A DNA stretch of 64,000 nt from Chryseobacterium sp. JUb7 (GTDB lineage: Bacteria > Bacteroidota > Bacteroidia > Flavobacteriales > Weeksellaceae). The notes beneath the pieces were generated by a model, which saw nothing but the letters and a program-made list of their open reading frames with translations, was not told the origin of the DNA and did no database searches. The translations under genes were made by a program, and so were the position numbers. Shown one piece after another: positions 7,628-16,314 of this stretch (the stretch's first letter is position 1; every line of letters begins with the position of its first letter). The stretch covers positions 62,001 to 126,000 of the forward strand of contig NZ_JANUFF010000009.1 of NCBI RefSeq assembly GCF_024806495.1, in the 5' to 3' direction.

Positions 7628-8874
7628 TGCAGAATAATTTTATGAATAAAAAAAATAAAGCAGGTGTGGCATTGCTCTTATCCTGTGCTTTTACCTCAGT
7701 ATTATACGCTCAAAATTCATCACCTTATTCTTATTTTGGAATAGGAGGCTTTAATAATGTGGATGATGCCCGGAACATCGCTTTAGGAAATACGGGAATT
7801 GCTTTGGATGCCCCTGACTATATCAATTCGAAAAACTCTGCGTCCATGACAGGTATTTCCACAAGGAATGTTATTTTTAATGTAAGTGGAATTTTAAAGT
7901 ACAATAGCATTTCCAGTAATTTAGGAACTGATAAGAGGCTGAATTCAAATTTTACCAATTTCAGTGCTGCCCTGCGGATTTCAAAGAATGCATTTGTGGG
8001 GATCAGTATACAATCGACTACTTCTTCTGATTATAAAATATCATCCACTATTCCTATTGAAGGTACTTCCAATGAATATCCCGTTACTTATGAAGGCAGC
8101 GGCGGTCTTTCAAACTGGGGAATTAGTTTGGCTTATAAAATCAATGATAACTGGAGTTTTGGAGGGAAAATAAAAAATAATTTCGGAACTATTGTGCGTA
8201 AAGAAACCATTTCAACAATATCGGAAGTGGAGATCAGCCGAAATATACGGTATACAGGTTTCAGCTATAATTTGGGGACGCAGTTTAAAAAAGATTTTAC
8301 AGATAATTTTCAGCTGACTTTGGGTGGAACTGTAAATTTCGGAAGCAAGCTTGTCTCAAAAAGAGAGGTTTCCTACACGGAAGATCAGGATTATACAAAT
8401 ACAGTTACTTCTAAACTTTCTTCCAGAGATTCTTCACTTCCTCTGGAAATGGGAGTAGGGATCGGTATTTTAGCGAAGGAAAGATACCGTATGACTTTTG
8501 ATTTTACCCAAAATAACTGGGATAAAGTAAAAAATACAGAAACTTCCGAACAATATTACAGACAGAATGTTTATGGCTTGGGCTTTGAAATTCTTCCCGG
8601 GAAAAAAAGGTTTGAGAATATTTCTGAAGCTTTTATCTATCGTTTCGGACTGAATTATGATACCGGGTATTATACCATTAATAAAGCTAAAATTGATAAA
8701 CTTGAAATCACAGCGGGTCTTGGAATTCCTTTAAATAAAGTTAACCTGAATATTGGCTACGGCTACGGAATTCATGGCTTTCAAAAAAATGTTTCCATTA
8801 AAGAAAACTATCATATGCTTAATATCAGTATGAATATTCTGGATACCTGGTTTAGAAAAAAATATATTGAGTAA
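7627..8874 (+). CDS. Outer-membrane beta-barrel protein
   Basis: 415 aa. The coupled ATG at 7627 and a second ATG at 7642 (MNKKNKAGVALLLSCAF) both precede a signal peptide ending LYAQ. The mature protein starts SSPYSYFGIGGFNN and consists of alternating strands with aromatic ends (YNLGTQFKKDFTDNFQLTLGG), ending in a Phe/Tyr-rich segment. This is typical of FadL-like or general Bacteroidetes outer-membrane barrels. It is translationally coupled to the DUF4270 lipoprotein and probably forms a complex with it. Cargo unknown. Confidence 0.75.
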   Translation: MQNNFMNKKNKAGVALLLSCAFTSVLYAQNSSPYSYFGIGGFNNVDDARNIALGNTGIALDAPDYINSKNSASMTGISTRNVIFNVSGILKYNSISSNLGTDKRLNSNFTNFSAALRISKNAFVGISIQSTTSSDYKISSTIPIEGTSNEYPVTYEGSGGLSNWGISLAYKINDNWSFGGKIKNNFGTIVRKETISTISEVEISRNIRYTGFSYNLGTQFKKDFTDNFQLTLGGTVNFGSKLVSKREVSYTEDQDYTNTVTSKLSSRDSSLPLEMGVGIGILAKERYRMTFDFTQNNWDKVKNTETSEQYYRQNVYGLGFEILPGKKRFENISEAFIYRFGLNYDTGYYTINKAKIDKLEITAGLGIPLNKVNLNIGYGYGIHGFQKNVSIKENYHMLNISMNILDTWFRKKYIE

Positions 8875-8910
8875 GATATTTGAACATAAAAAATATTCAG
8901 TATTAGTGAT

Positions 8911-8939
8911 GTTATCCTGAGCGCGAAGCAGTCGAAGGA
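8911..8939. repeat. GTCATCCTGAGC-type dispersed element, copy 1
   Basis: A 29-nt sequence beginning GTTATCCTGAGCGCGAAGCA recurs at 56794-56822 with a single mismatch. Shorter variants occur at 38783-38802 (inverted) and 38846-38865. All are intergenic. Confidence 0.7.
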
Positions 8940-8975
8940 CTTCATCCATGTAAATTTCATATTAAAATTGCTTTA

Positions 8976-9012
8976 AAAAATCCCCTCCGAAAATTTCGAA
9001 GGGGATTTGATT
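8976..9012. terminator. Bidirectional terminator
   Basis: Arms AAATCCCCT (8978-8986) and AGGGGATTT (9000-9008), with A-rich and T-rich flanks, between the convergent barrel and NTR genes. Confidence 0.85.
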
Positions 9013-9013
9013 T

Positions 9014-9775
9014 TTACCATTCACTGGAAATAACTTCTCCGTATTTTTTATCAATATTATCTTTCAAATATAAAAGTAATATGAGATATTCATCCGATTC
9101 ATTTTTTGCAAATCCAGGAATATCAACAGTCATATTATTCATCATTATTTTTTCAATGACTTTGTCTTTGTTTCCAAAAGTTGTTATTGGTGTTATTTTT
9201 TCAATTTTGGAAAGGTCATTAATTTTGATTTTATAAATTGCAAAAGGGTTTTTAGGTGAAAAATTCTTAATGCCAGAAAGTGATGATTTATCACCTTTTT
9301 GCAACTCATCATAACAACTTGTAAATTCTAATCCGATGAATCTGAATTTGTTTTTATCTATATAGGCAAAGGTTTTTTCCAATGCTTTTAGATTTTCCTT
9401 TTCTTTTTTTGGATTAACACGATATTTAGGAGAACACGAAGAAATACCATAACTATTGTTGTATTTACTTAACAATATCAGGTATTCTTCTCCGACTTTA
9501 ACACTTGTTTCACAGGCTCCAGATGAAGGATTTCCTATGAGACCTCTTACATTTAAAGTTTTAAATCTTTCGCCTTTATAGATTTTTTCAAATTCAACAT
9601 CAGCTTTGTGAGTTCTTTCCACATCGTTTTCATCATAAACTTTTATGATTTTTATAACGCCTACAACATCGGCAGATAAATAATTTTCGACTAGAGTTTT
9701 TGTAACGCACTTACAAGCGGAAACTTTTATCAGACCAATTGTTAAAATTAATATGAGGAATAATTTTTTCATCAT
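9014..9775 (-). CDS. Secreted NTR/TIMP-like domain protein
   Basis: 253 aa. A signal peptide is followed by C21-K-C23. The order then runs VVGVIKI, IYKGERFKTLNVRG, SSGACETSVKVGEEYLILL and GISSCSPKYR. This is the arrangement of the netrin-like (NTR/TIMP) fold, where an N-terminal Cys-x-Cys pairs with later cysteines. The segment VSAC also fits a lipobox, so Cys21 could instead be lipidated. NTR proteins bind other proteins, and animal TIMPs inhibit metalloproteases; the bacterial role is unknown. The C-terminal 110 residues match nothing I recognise. It starts 8 nt after the GH92 gene, so co-transcription is likely. Confidence 0.7.
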   Translation of the reverse strand: MMKKLFLILILTIGLIKVSACKCVTKTLVENYLSADVVGVIKIIKVYDENDVERTHKADVEFEKIYKGERFKTLNVRGLIGNPSSGACETSVKVGEEYLILLSKYNNSYGISSCSPKYRVNPKKEKENLKALEKTFAYIDKNKFRFIGLEFTSCYDELQKGDKSSLSGIKNFSPKNPFAIYKIKINDLSKIEKITPITTFGNKDKVIEKIMMNNMTVDIPGFAKNESDEYLILLLYLKDNIDKKYGEVISSEW

Positions 9776-9783
9776 TGTAATTT

Positions 9784-12588
9784 TTATTTCACAGAAATCT
9801 CATCAATAAAAATATAAGCATCACCACCGGCACCCTGATGCCACTCAGGAAGCTTTCCGAAATGATAGGCTTTTACTTTAATATAACGCGCTTCGGTTGG
9901 TAAAATTTCAGCAGAAAGTGCTTTCACCTGTACCTTTTCATCTTTTGGATCAAGAGAATTATTTACTGTTGCCAGAAGAATGTAGTCTCTGCCATTCATT
10001 GATGCATAATATTCAACCTTTTTAGGTAATAAAATCCATGCTTTGCTGTCCTGAAGGAATGTAGAAATAAGCTGGGTGATTTTCTGAGGAGATTTCATAT
10101 CGATAATCGCTTCGAAAGTCTGTCCCTGATAGCCCAGCCATTCGCCTTTTCTCCAGTTGGCATCACCATTGATTCCGTCAATTAAAGATAATTTTCCGCT
10201 TGCCGTATATTGTGGAGTAGGGGTAGAATTCACTGTGATATCCCAGTTATTCGGTCTTCTGTTGAAGTTAGCGGTCACGATTGAGCTTTTCTCACCTTTT
10301 CTTTCTGCGTATGCTGAAACCTGTGTTGTTTTTGTAATCGTAAACGGACCTTTGTAAGCAGTGAAAGTCTTTCTCACATTACTATCCCCTTCATCCATGG
10401 TCATGTAGTAGATTTTATCATTTGGATTCAGTGCGGTAATTTCTACTTTTGTATTTAAATCAAAAATTCTTGCCGCTGCAATAACAGGCGTTGCTGTTAA
10501 TTCATCATACTTATAATCTTTAAACGACTTTGTATTTTCAAAGCCCAGTTTTTTAAGTTCGTCTTTGCCTGTGTTTTTTGTAATCACTTTTGTCGTTCCG
10601 TCTTCAAGATGGATTTTGACCTCATCAAAATAAGGCTTCGTTGTCTGCCATTCCGGTAATCCGGGAGTTACGGAATAAATTCCCATGGTACTCAGAATAT
10701 ACCAAGCACTCATTTGCCCGCAGTCTTCATTTCCTATCAGACCATCCGGTGCATTTTTGTAATAATTATCAAGAATATACTTGATTTTTGCATCCGTTTT
10801 TTCAGGTTTATCTACATAATTATAAAGATAGGCGATGTGATGACTCGGCTCGTTTCCCTGAGCATATTGTCCGATCAAACCAGTGATATCCACCTGTTCT
10901 CTGCCAGTCGTTTTATCCGGTGCCGAGAAAATAGCATCAATAAACTGTTCGAATTTTTCTTTTCCACCATGAGCAGCGATCAATCCCGGAATATCCTGCT
11001 GAACAGAGTAGGAGTAGTGCCAGGAATTTCCTTCAGTGTAATTATTATTCACCTCTCTCGGCTCGAATGGTTCATACCAGTTTCCGTTCTTTCTAGGCTG
11101 CATAAAACCGTTCTTTGGATTGTATAAATTTTTCCAGTTCTGAGAACGTTTCATGAAATACTGATAATCTTCTTTTTTGCCTAAAATTTTAGCCATTTGA
11201 GCGATACACCAGTCGTCATAAGCATATTCCACGGTTTTAGAAACACTTTCGTGCTCGTCGTCGATAGCGATATAATTGTTTTGTTTGTAAGCATTTAAAC
11301 CAAAAATATCCAACATTGCAGAGTTTTTCGAAGCCTGGAATGCTTTTTCATAATCAAATCCGGTGATTCCTTTTGACATTGCGTCTGCAATGACAGAAAC
11401 CGAGTGGTAACCGATCATACATTCCGTTTCGTTGGAAGCCAGTTCCCAGACCGGTAGTTTACCGCCCTGCTCGTATTGTTTGATAAAGGTATTAATAAAA
11501 TCTGCGGTTCTCTTTCTGTCGATTAAAGTCATCAGTGGGTGTGCTCCTCTGAAGGTATCCCAAAGGGAGAAAACAGAATAATAATCGAAGCCTTTCGCCA
11601 TATAAAATTTATTATCGCGACCTCTGTATTTTCCATCAACATCCATATTGATGTTTGGTTGAGTGAAAACATGATACATTGCCGTATAGAAAACCGTCAG
11701 TTTATCTTTATCGGAAGATTTAACTTCTATTTTTGATAATTCTTTGTCCCATTCTGAAACAGCCTGTTTCTGAATTGCTGAGAAATCATTGGATTTTCCT
11801 TCAGCCAGCATATTTTTTCCGGCGCCTTCATAACCTGTTGGAGAAATTGCCACTTTTACACTGATTTTTTCTCCTTTTTTTACAGAAGTTGAAAGAGCCA
11901 ATGCCAATTTTGTTCCTGTGAAAAGATTATTTTCGTCCTTACCGTTAACCAGTTTTTTTGAAATTTTCAATGGTTTTGAAAACTCAATTCTTGCATAGAT
12001 ATATTGGTTGGTTGCCCAGGCCTCACTTCTGCGGAAAACTTCGATCGTTTTATCATCGATTATTTTAACTTCACCTTCAAGCAGTTTATCTCTATGGTTG
12101 AGGTCTAAAATAATGTTTGCATTTCCTGCATTATTGAACGTGTATTCGTGATAGCCGACTCTTTTGGTTGTCGTTAAACGAACATCGATGTTGTTTTTGT
12201 CTAATTTAACGGAATAAAATCCAGCCGAAGCCTTTTCGTTTTTATGAGAAAATTTTGAAGAATAGTCTTTATTATCCAAGCTTGGATTTCCCATAGTAGG
12301 CATCAGCATGATATCGCCGTAGTCGGAAACCCCTGTGCCGTTTAAATGCGTATGTGAAAAACCGTAGATTACAGAATCTGAGTAATGATAACCGCTGCAG
12401 CCATCCCAACTTCCGTCTACTCTGGTGTCCGGTGAAAGCTGTACCATTCCGAATGGAACAATGGCGCCGGGAAAGGTATGTCCGTGGCCGCCGGTTCCAA
12501 TAAAAGGATTTACATATTGCGAATAATTTTGAGAAAATAAATTATGGGCAACAATTCCTAAAAGAACGACTAATATTTTTTTCATCAT
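9784..12588 (-). CDS. GH92 family alpha-mannosidase, secreted
   Basis: 934 aa with a signal peptide (MMKKILVVLLGIVAHNLFSQ). The N-terminal hallmark YVNPFIGTGGHGHTFPGA and the catalytic-domain segments NNNYTEGNSWHYSY (acid Glu near residue 518) and GNEDCGQMSAWY identify GH92, a Ca2+-dependent exo-alpha-mannosidase family acting on N-glycans and yeast mannan. After about residue 700 there is an Ig-like linker (AYAERKGEKSSIV) and a C-terminal discoidin/F5-8C-like module (RYIKVKAYHFGKLPEWHQG). Expected to be periplasmic or surface. The ATG-ATG start leaves a one-residue ambiguity. It is divergent from mrp. Confidence 0.95.
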   Translation of the reverse strand: MMKKILVVLLGIVAHNLFSQNYSQYVNPFIGTGGHGHTFPGAIVPFGMVQLSPDTRVDGSWDGCSGYHYSDSVIYGFSHTHLNGTGVSDYGDIMLMPTMGNPSLDNKDYSSKFSHKNEKASAGFYSVKLDKNNIDVRLTTTKRVGYHEYTFNNAGNANIILDLNHRDKLLEGEVKIIDDKTIEVFRRSEAWATNQYIYARIEFSKPLKISKKLVNGKDENNLFTGTKLALALSTSVKKGEKISVKVAISPTGYEGAGKNMLAEGKSNDFSAIQKQAVSEWDKELSKIEVKSSDKDKLTVFYTAMYHVFTQPNINMDVDGKYRGRDNKFYMAKGFDYYSVFSLWDTFRGAHPLMTLIDRKRTADFINTFIKQYEQGGKLPVWELASNETECMIGYHSVSVIADAMSKGITGFDYEKAFQASKNSAMLDIFGLNAYKQNNYIAIDDEHESVSKTVEYAYDDWCIAQMAKILGKKEDYQYFMKRSQNWKNLYNPKNGFMQPRKNGNWYEPFEPREVNNNYTEGNSWHYSYSVQQDIPGLIAAHGGKEKFEQFIDAIFSAPDKTTGREQVDITGLIGQYAQGNEPSHHIAYLYNYVDKPEKTDAKIKYILDNYYKNAPDGLIGNEDCGQMSAWYILSTMGIYSVTPGLPEWQTTKPYFDEVKIHLEDGTTKVITKNTGKDELKKLGFENTKSFKDYKYDELTATPVIAAARIFDLNTKVEITALNPNDKIYYMTMDEGDSNVRKTFTAYKGPFTITKTTQVSAYAERKGEKSSIVTANFNRRPNNWDITVNSTPTPQYTASGKLSLIDGINGDANWRKGEWLGYQGQTFEAIIDMKSPQKITQLISTFLQDSKAWILLPKKVEYYASMNGRDYILLATVNNSLDPKDEKVQVKALSAEILPTEARYIKVKAYHFGKLPEWHQGAGGDAYIFIDEISVK

Positions 12589-12687
12589 GTAAAAAATTAA
12601 AATTCCCCTAAAGTACTACAAAATTTGGATTCACAAAAGAAAATATCTATCATTGCGTTTACTTATTCTAAATAGGTAAAATTTCCG

Positions 12688-12695
12688 TAAATTTG
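12688..12695 (+). promoter_or_regulatory. -7 box (TAAATTTG) for mrp
   Basis: TAAATTTG fits TAnnTTTG and lies 19 nt before the ATG at 12715. No TTG is seen at the right distance, so this is a half-supported promoter. Confidence 0.45.
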
Positions 12696-12714
12696 TAAAC
12701 AATTTATTTAGTTT

Positions 12715-13821
12715 ATGTTGACGAAAGAAAAGGTACAAAATTTCCTTAAAGAGATAGAAGTTGATGACTTGGTAAGTAACTTCCAGGTTATGGGCAACGA
12801 TGTATATATTGATATGACAGCGCATTCGCCTGCCATGCACGAAAAGAAAAAACTGGAGGCTGCAATGAAACAGGCTTTCGCAAGTGAATTCGGAGAAGAA
12901 ATTAACTTAAAATTGAAAATTGTTTCTCCTGAACCAAGCGAAATTCAGCAAAGTCAGATCAAAGGAAAACAAATCCCGGGAATTCAAAATATTATTGCCA
13001 TTGCCTCCGGAAAAGGTGGAGTTGGTAAGTCTACGGTTTCTGCAAATATGGCAGTTACTTTAGCAAAAATGGGCTTTAAGGTAGGTTTATTGGATGCCGA
13101 TATTTACGGACCATCTGTTCCTACAATGTTCGATACAGAAGGTCAGAAACCTATTTCTGTAGAAGTGAACGGTAAAAACTTAATGAAACCTATTGAAAAT
13201 TATGGCGTGAAAATGCTGTCAATAGGATATTTTTCAGGGTCTAATCAGGCCGTGGTTTGGAGAGGTCCGATGGCTTCAAAAGCATTGAACCAAATGATAA
13301 GAGATGCAGATTGGGGCGAATTGGATTTCTTATTAATTGATCTTCCTCCGGGAACAGGTGATATTCACTTGTCAATTATCCAGGAGGTTCCTGTAACGGG
13401 AGCGGTGATTGTAAGTACACCTCAGCATGTAGCTTTGGCAGACGTAAGAAAAGGAATTGCAATGTTCCAGATGGAAAGCATTAACATTCCTGTTCTTGGA
13501 TTAGTCGAAAATATGGCGTATTTTACACCGGAAGAATTACCGGACAATAAATACTATATCTTTGGAAACCAGGGAGCACAATATTTGGCGGATGACTTAG
13601 GAATCCCTGTGTTAGGAGAAATCCCTTTGATTCAAAGTATCAGAGAGGCGGGAGATGTAGGCAGACCGGCTGCTTTACAGGAAAATTCTAAAATTGCTGA
13701 CATCTACACAGAAACTGCCCGTAAAATGGTGGAAAGTCTGGTAGAAAGAAATAAATTCCTTCCTCCGACAGAAGCCGTAAAAATTACAACAATGGCGGGA
13801 TGCTCGCCAAAAGCAAAATAA
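12715..13821 (+). CDS. mrp: Mrp/NBP35-family iron-sulfur carrier ATPase
   Basis: 368 aa. The N-terminal about 85 residues form a MIP18/DUF59 domain. Then comes a P-loop ATPase with deviant Walker A GKGGVGKS (about residues 99-106), switch I LLDADIYGPS and LLIDLPPGTGDIHLS. Such proteins hold and transfer Fe-S clusters. The CxxC found in many Mrp proteins is replaced by ELPDNKYYIFG; from memory this is common in Bacteroidetes homologues, so it is not a defect. A Cys near the C-terminus (MAGCSPKAK) remains. The adjacent Nfu scaffold gene 44 nt downstream supports a role in Fe-S assembly. Confidence 0.93.
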   Translation: MLTKEKVQNFLKEIEVDDLVSNFQVMGNDVYIDMTAHSPAMHEKKKLEAAMKQAFASEFGEEINLKLKIVSPEPSEIQQSQIKGKQIPGIQNIIAIASGKGGVGKSTVSANMAVTLAKMGFKVGLLDADIYGPSVPTMFDTEGQKPISVEVNGKNLMKPIENYGVKMLSIGYFSGSNQAVVWRGPMASKALNQMIRDADWGELDFLLIDLPPGTGDIHLSIIQEVPVTGAVIVSTPQHVALADVRKGIAMFQMESINIPVLGLVENMAYFTPEELPDNKYYIFGNQGAQYLADDLGIPVLGEIPLIQSIREAGDVGRPAALQENSKIADIYTETARKMVESLVERNKFLPPTEAVKITTMAGCSPKAK

Positions 13822-13865
13822 TTATTTTCAATTTTGAAAAACCGAATTGAACTGAAGAAAAAAAT

Positions 13866-14114
13866 ATGGAAACAAATATAACACACGAAGATACCGTAAC
13901 AAGAGTAATGGAAGCTTTAGAAAGCATTCGTCCATTCCTTAATAAAGACGGTGGAGACATTGAGCTTATTGACGTGAAAGACAATTTAGTGTATGTTAAA
14001 TTGTTGGGAAACTGTTCCGGTTGTTCATTAAATTATTCAACTCTTAAATTAGGGGTAGAAAATACAATCAAGCAACACGCTCCCGAAATTGAAAAAGTGA
14101 TAAGCGTAGAGTAA
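13866..14114 (+). CDS. NifU C-terminal domain (Nfu) Fe-S scaffold
   Basis: 82 aa, a single Nfu domain. It carries LNKDGGDIEL and the cluster-binding C50-S-G-C53 (GNCSGCSLNYSTLKLGVE). Nfu proteins receive and pass on [4Fe-4S] clusters, usually as dimers bridged by the CxxC pair. It is transcribed with mrp and closed by a terminator at 14141, so the two-gene unit is a compact Fe-S module. Confidence 0.93.
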   Translation: METNITHEDTVTRVMEALESIRPFLNKDGGDIELIDVKDNLVYVKLLGNCSGCSLNYSTLKLGVENTIKQHAPEIEKVISVE

Positions 14115-14140
14115 AAAAATTATAATTCATATATTTTTTA

Positions 14141-14166
14141 AGGCAGGTTTTTTACCTGCCTTTTTT
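14141..14166 (+). terminator. Rho-independent terminator after nfu
   Basis: Stem AGGCAGGT / ACCTGCCT with a T-rich loop, followed by TTTTTT. Confidence 0.9.
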
Positions 14167-14171
14167 GTTGT

Positions 14172-14210
14172 TTTCAGTTTTCGGCGAGCGAAGCTCGCCG
14201 AAAACTGAAA
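14172..14210. repeat. 18-bp perfect palindrome (hairpin)
   Basis: Arms 14172-14189 and 14193-14210 are perfectly complementary around GAA, with core TTTTCGGCGAGC. It sits between the convergent nfu and ACT genes and may terminate transcription from the right. The core resembles the arms of the larger palindrome at 22531-22583. Confidence 0.8.
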
Positions 14211-14213
14211 CTT

Positions 14214-14606
14214 TTATTCTGAAAACTTTGAAAGTACTTTCATTGCCGGTTCGATATCTTTTATATCCACAAAAATATGATCATGATAATACGCAGCAAC
14301 GACATTGCAGCTTATATTATTTTCGGATAAAGCTTTCGAAAAGGCAGCTGTCAAGCCAACAGCTTCCAACGAAGAGTGCACGGTAAGCGTTATCCATGAT
14401 GCAACATATGAATATTCTAAGTTAAGTTCATCAGCATCTTCTTTTTTTAAGATCAATGTTATTTCTTCATCCTCTCGGAAGAGCATTACGATTTTATTTA
14501 GATCAAAATTTGCTATATTTTTTACAGCGCAGAAAACATATTCTCCTTCGTTATGCTTTGGATGCATCGTTTTTAATAATTTTTCTAAGTCTTTTTCTCC
14601 GGTCAT
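14214..14606 (-). CDS. ACT domain protein
   Basis: 130 aa, soluble. It shows two ACT-like halves: residues about 1-65 (GEYVFCAVKN, EEITLILKKEDAD) and 70-130 (WITLTVHSSLEAVGLTAAFSKALSENNISCNVVAAYYHDHIFV). This matches a stand-alone double-ACT family (COG3602-like) whose ligand is unknown; ACT domains generally bind amino acids. The C-terminal VPxxxAxxAL-type segment is present as DIEPAMKVL. It may be the last gene of a unit with the barstar-like locus upstream. Confidence 0.85.
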   Translation of the reverse strand: MTGEKDLEKLLKTMHPKHNEGEYVFCAVKNIANFDLNKIVMLFREDEEITLILKKEDADELNLEYSYVASWITLTVHSSLEAVGLTAAFSKALSENNISCNVVAAYYHDHIFVDIKDIEPAMKVLSKFSE

Positions 14607-14627
14607 ATTAAGGTTGTTGAAATATTT

Positions 14628-15010
14628 TTATTCTAAAGTAATTTTAATGTTGTGATCTTCAAAAATTTTAATAATATCTTCAAATTTTGTTTTAAAAAGT
14701 TTCTTACTTCTTTTGTGGTTTTTCCAGATTAATTCTGAGACTGACTTTACACAAAAATCTCCGCGCATACAATCATATAAAGCATATAATTGTCTTCCGA
14801 AATATCCTCCTGCTCCATGAACTTCTTCACCAAGTGTACAATAAAATTCATCGAGATTATGAAAATGATTATCATCGAGTTGGATGATGATATTTTCTTT
14901 ATCAGAAACTTTTTTAGGATTATTTAAAGCTGCAACAAGCCAACCCTGTAATTCGTCTTTCTGAAAATTCTTCCAGACATTTTTTCTATAATCTCTTTAT
15001 TGACAATCAT
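14628..15010 (-). pseudogene. Barstar-family immunity protein, frameshifted
   Basis: Read from the stop at 14628-14630, one frame encodes a barstar-like fold: ENIIIQLDDNHFHNLDEFYC, then GAGGYFGRQLYALYDCMRGD, then SELIWKNHKRSKKLF. Barstar proteins inhibit secreted ribonucleases or other polymorphic toxins. That frame has no ATG, GTG or TTG start and hits a stop at 14997-14999. The overlapping frame from the ATG at 15010 reads MIVNKEIIEK, and one extra A in the six-A run (T-run 14980-14985) would join it to NVWKNFQKDELQGWLVAAL. The gene is therefore either broken by one base or mis-sequenced there. No complete toxin gene is visible beside it. Confidence 0.7.
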
Positions 15011-15063
15011 TTTATAAGCCTTATGAAAGCCTTTGGGTTTATGCCATACATGGCCGCTTAATG

Positions 15064-15366
<303 letters not shown>

Positions 15367-15367
15367 A

Positions 15368-16192
15368 TTAATTCAAATTTTTATTAATTTCCTTAATCAC
15401 CTTCAAAACCTCCGTCGATTTCTCTCTAATGATTAATTTATTCTTTTTATTTTTAATCAATTCTGTAAAATTATTGTCTTCTGTATTAATGTCGACAATC
15501 GTAGCTCCATATTTCAAGGCTGTTTCCGCAATAGCAATGGGTAGACTCGTTGCTCCGGAAGTTCCGACTATGAAAAGAATTCCACTGTTTTTGGCTACTT
15601 TGAGTGAACTGAATCTTTTATTCGTTTTTTCATCGTAATATTCATCAAACCAAAGAATATTCGGGCGCATCCAATGTCCGCAATTTTGACAGGTTAAAAG
15701 TTCGATATCTCGTTTTGTAAGATCTTCATCTATATTTTTTCCTTTAATTTCTTCGGGAAGGTTTAAAATTTCCTTACAACCATTTGAACATTTGATTTCG
15801 CGATTGTTTCCATGAATTTCATAAATCCTCTGCGTTCCTGAACGTCTGTGAAGATTATCAATATTTTGAGTAATTAAATGAAACCTGTCCTGCAACATAT
15901 TTTCAATTTCAGCCAATTCAAAATGGCTTTGATTGGGTTCCGAATCTTCAAACATTTTCTTTCGGAATAACGAATACTGCAAAACTTCTTCAGGATTTTG
16001 TTTAAAATATTTCAGTGTTCCAAATTCTTCAGGCTTATGAAACTGAGTTCCTTTGACCCAAATTCCGTCAATACCGCGATATGTCGGAATTCCGCTGTCA
16101 GATGAGATTCCCGCGCCCGTCAAAAAAGTGAAAAGATTTCGCTTTTCTTTATGATAAATCTGATGGATAATTTCTTCTAACCGTTCTTTCAT
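15368..16192 (-). CDS. Sir2-family NAD-dependent protein deacylase
   Basis: 274 aa. It shows the NAD-binding GAG at 26-28 (LTGAGISSDSGIPTYRG), TQNIDNLH (108-115), catalytic H127 (EIHGN), a zinc site from C135, C139, C168 and C171, and the C-terminal GTSGATSLPIA and VDINTEDN segments. Sirtuins remove acyl groups from lysine using NAD+. The length and the order of motifs are those of a metabolic sirtuin rather than the large defence-type SIR2 fusions. It heads a unit with the poly-Ile ORF and the barstar-like remnant. Confidence 0.92.
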   Translation of the reverse strand: MKERLEEIIHQIYHKEKRNLFTFLTGAGISSDSGIPTYRGIDGIWVKGTQFHKPEEFGTLKYFKQNPEEVLQYSLFRKKMFEDSEPNQSHFELAEIENMLQDRFHLITQNIDNLHRRSGTQRIYEIHGNNREIKCSNGCKEILNLPEEIKGKNIDEDLTKRDIELLTCQNCGHWMRPNILWFDEYYDEKTNKRFSSLKVAKNSGILFIVGTSGATSLPIAIAETALKYGATIVDINTEDNNFTELIKNKKNKLIIREKSTEVLKVIKEINKNLN

Positions 16193-16228
16193 GTTTTTAT
16201 AAAGTTTAAAACTAATGAATTTTCAAAC

Positions 16229-16256
16229 AACAAAAAAGCCTGCACTAAGGCAGACT
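16229..16256 (-). terminator. Terminator after the S74 protein gene
   Basis: Read on the minus strand: AGTCTGC, loop, GCAGGCT, then T-run. One G-T wobble. Confidence 0.75.
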
Positions 16257-16314
16257 TGCAATTATAATTGGGAACTCAAAATTATTATAGTGTTTTTAGA
16301 ATCTGGCGAAAAAA

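Noticed and set aside
13500-13570. Missing CxxC in Mrp as a sign of inactivation
   Set aside because: The replacement sequence is well formed and, from memory, typical of Bacteroidetes Mrp proteins.
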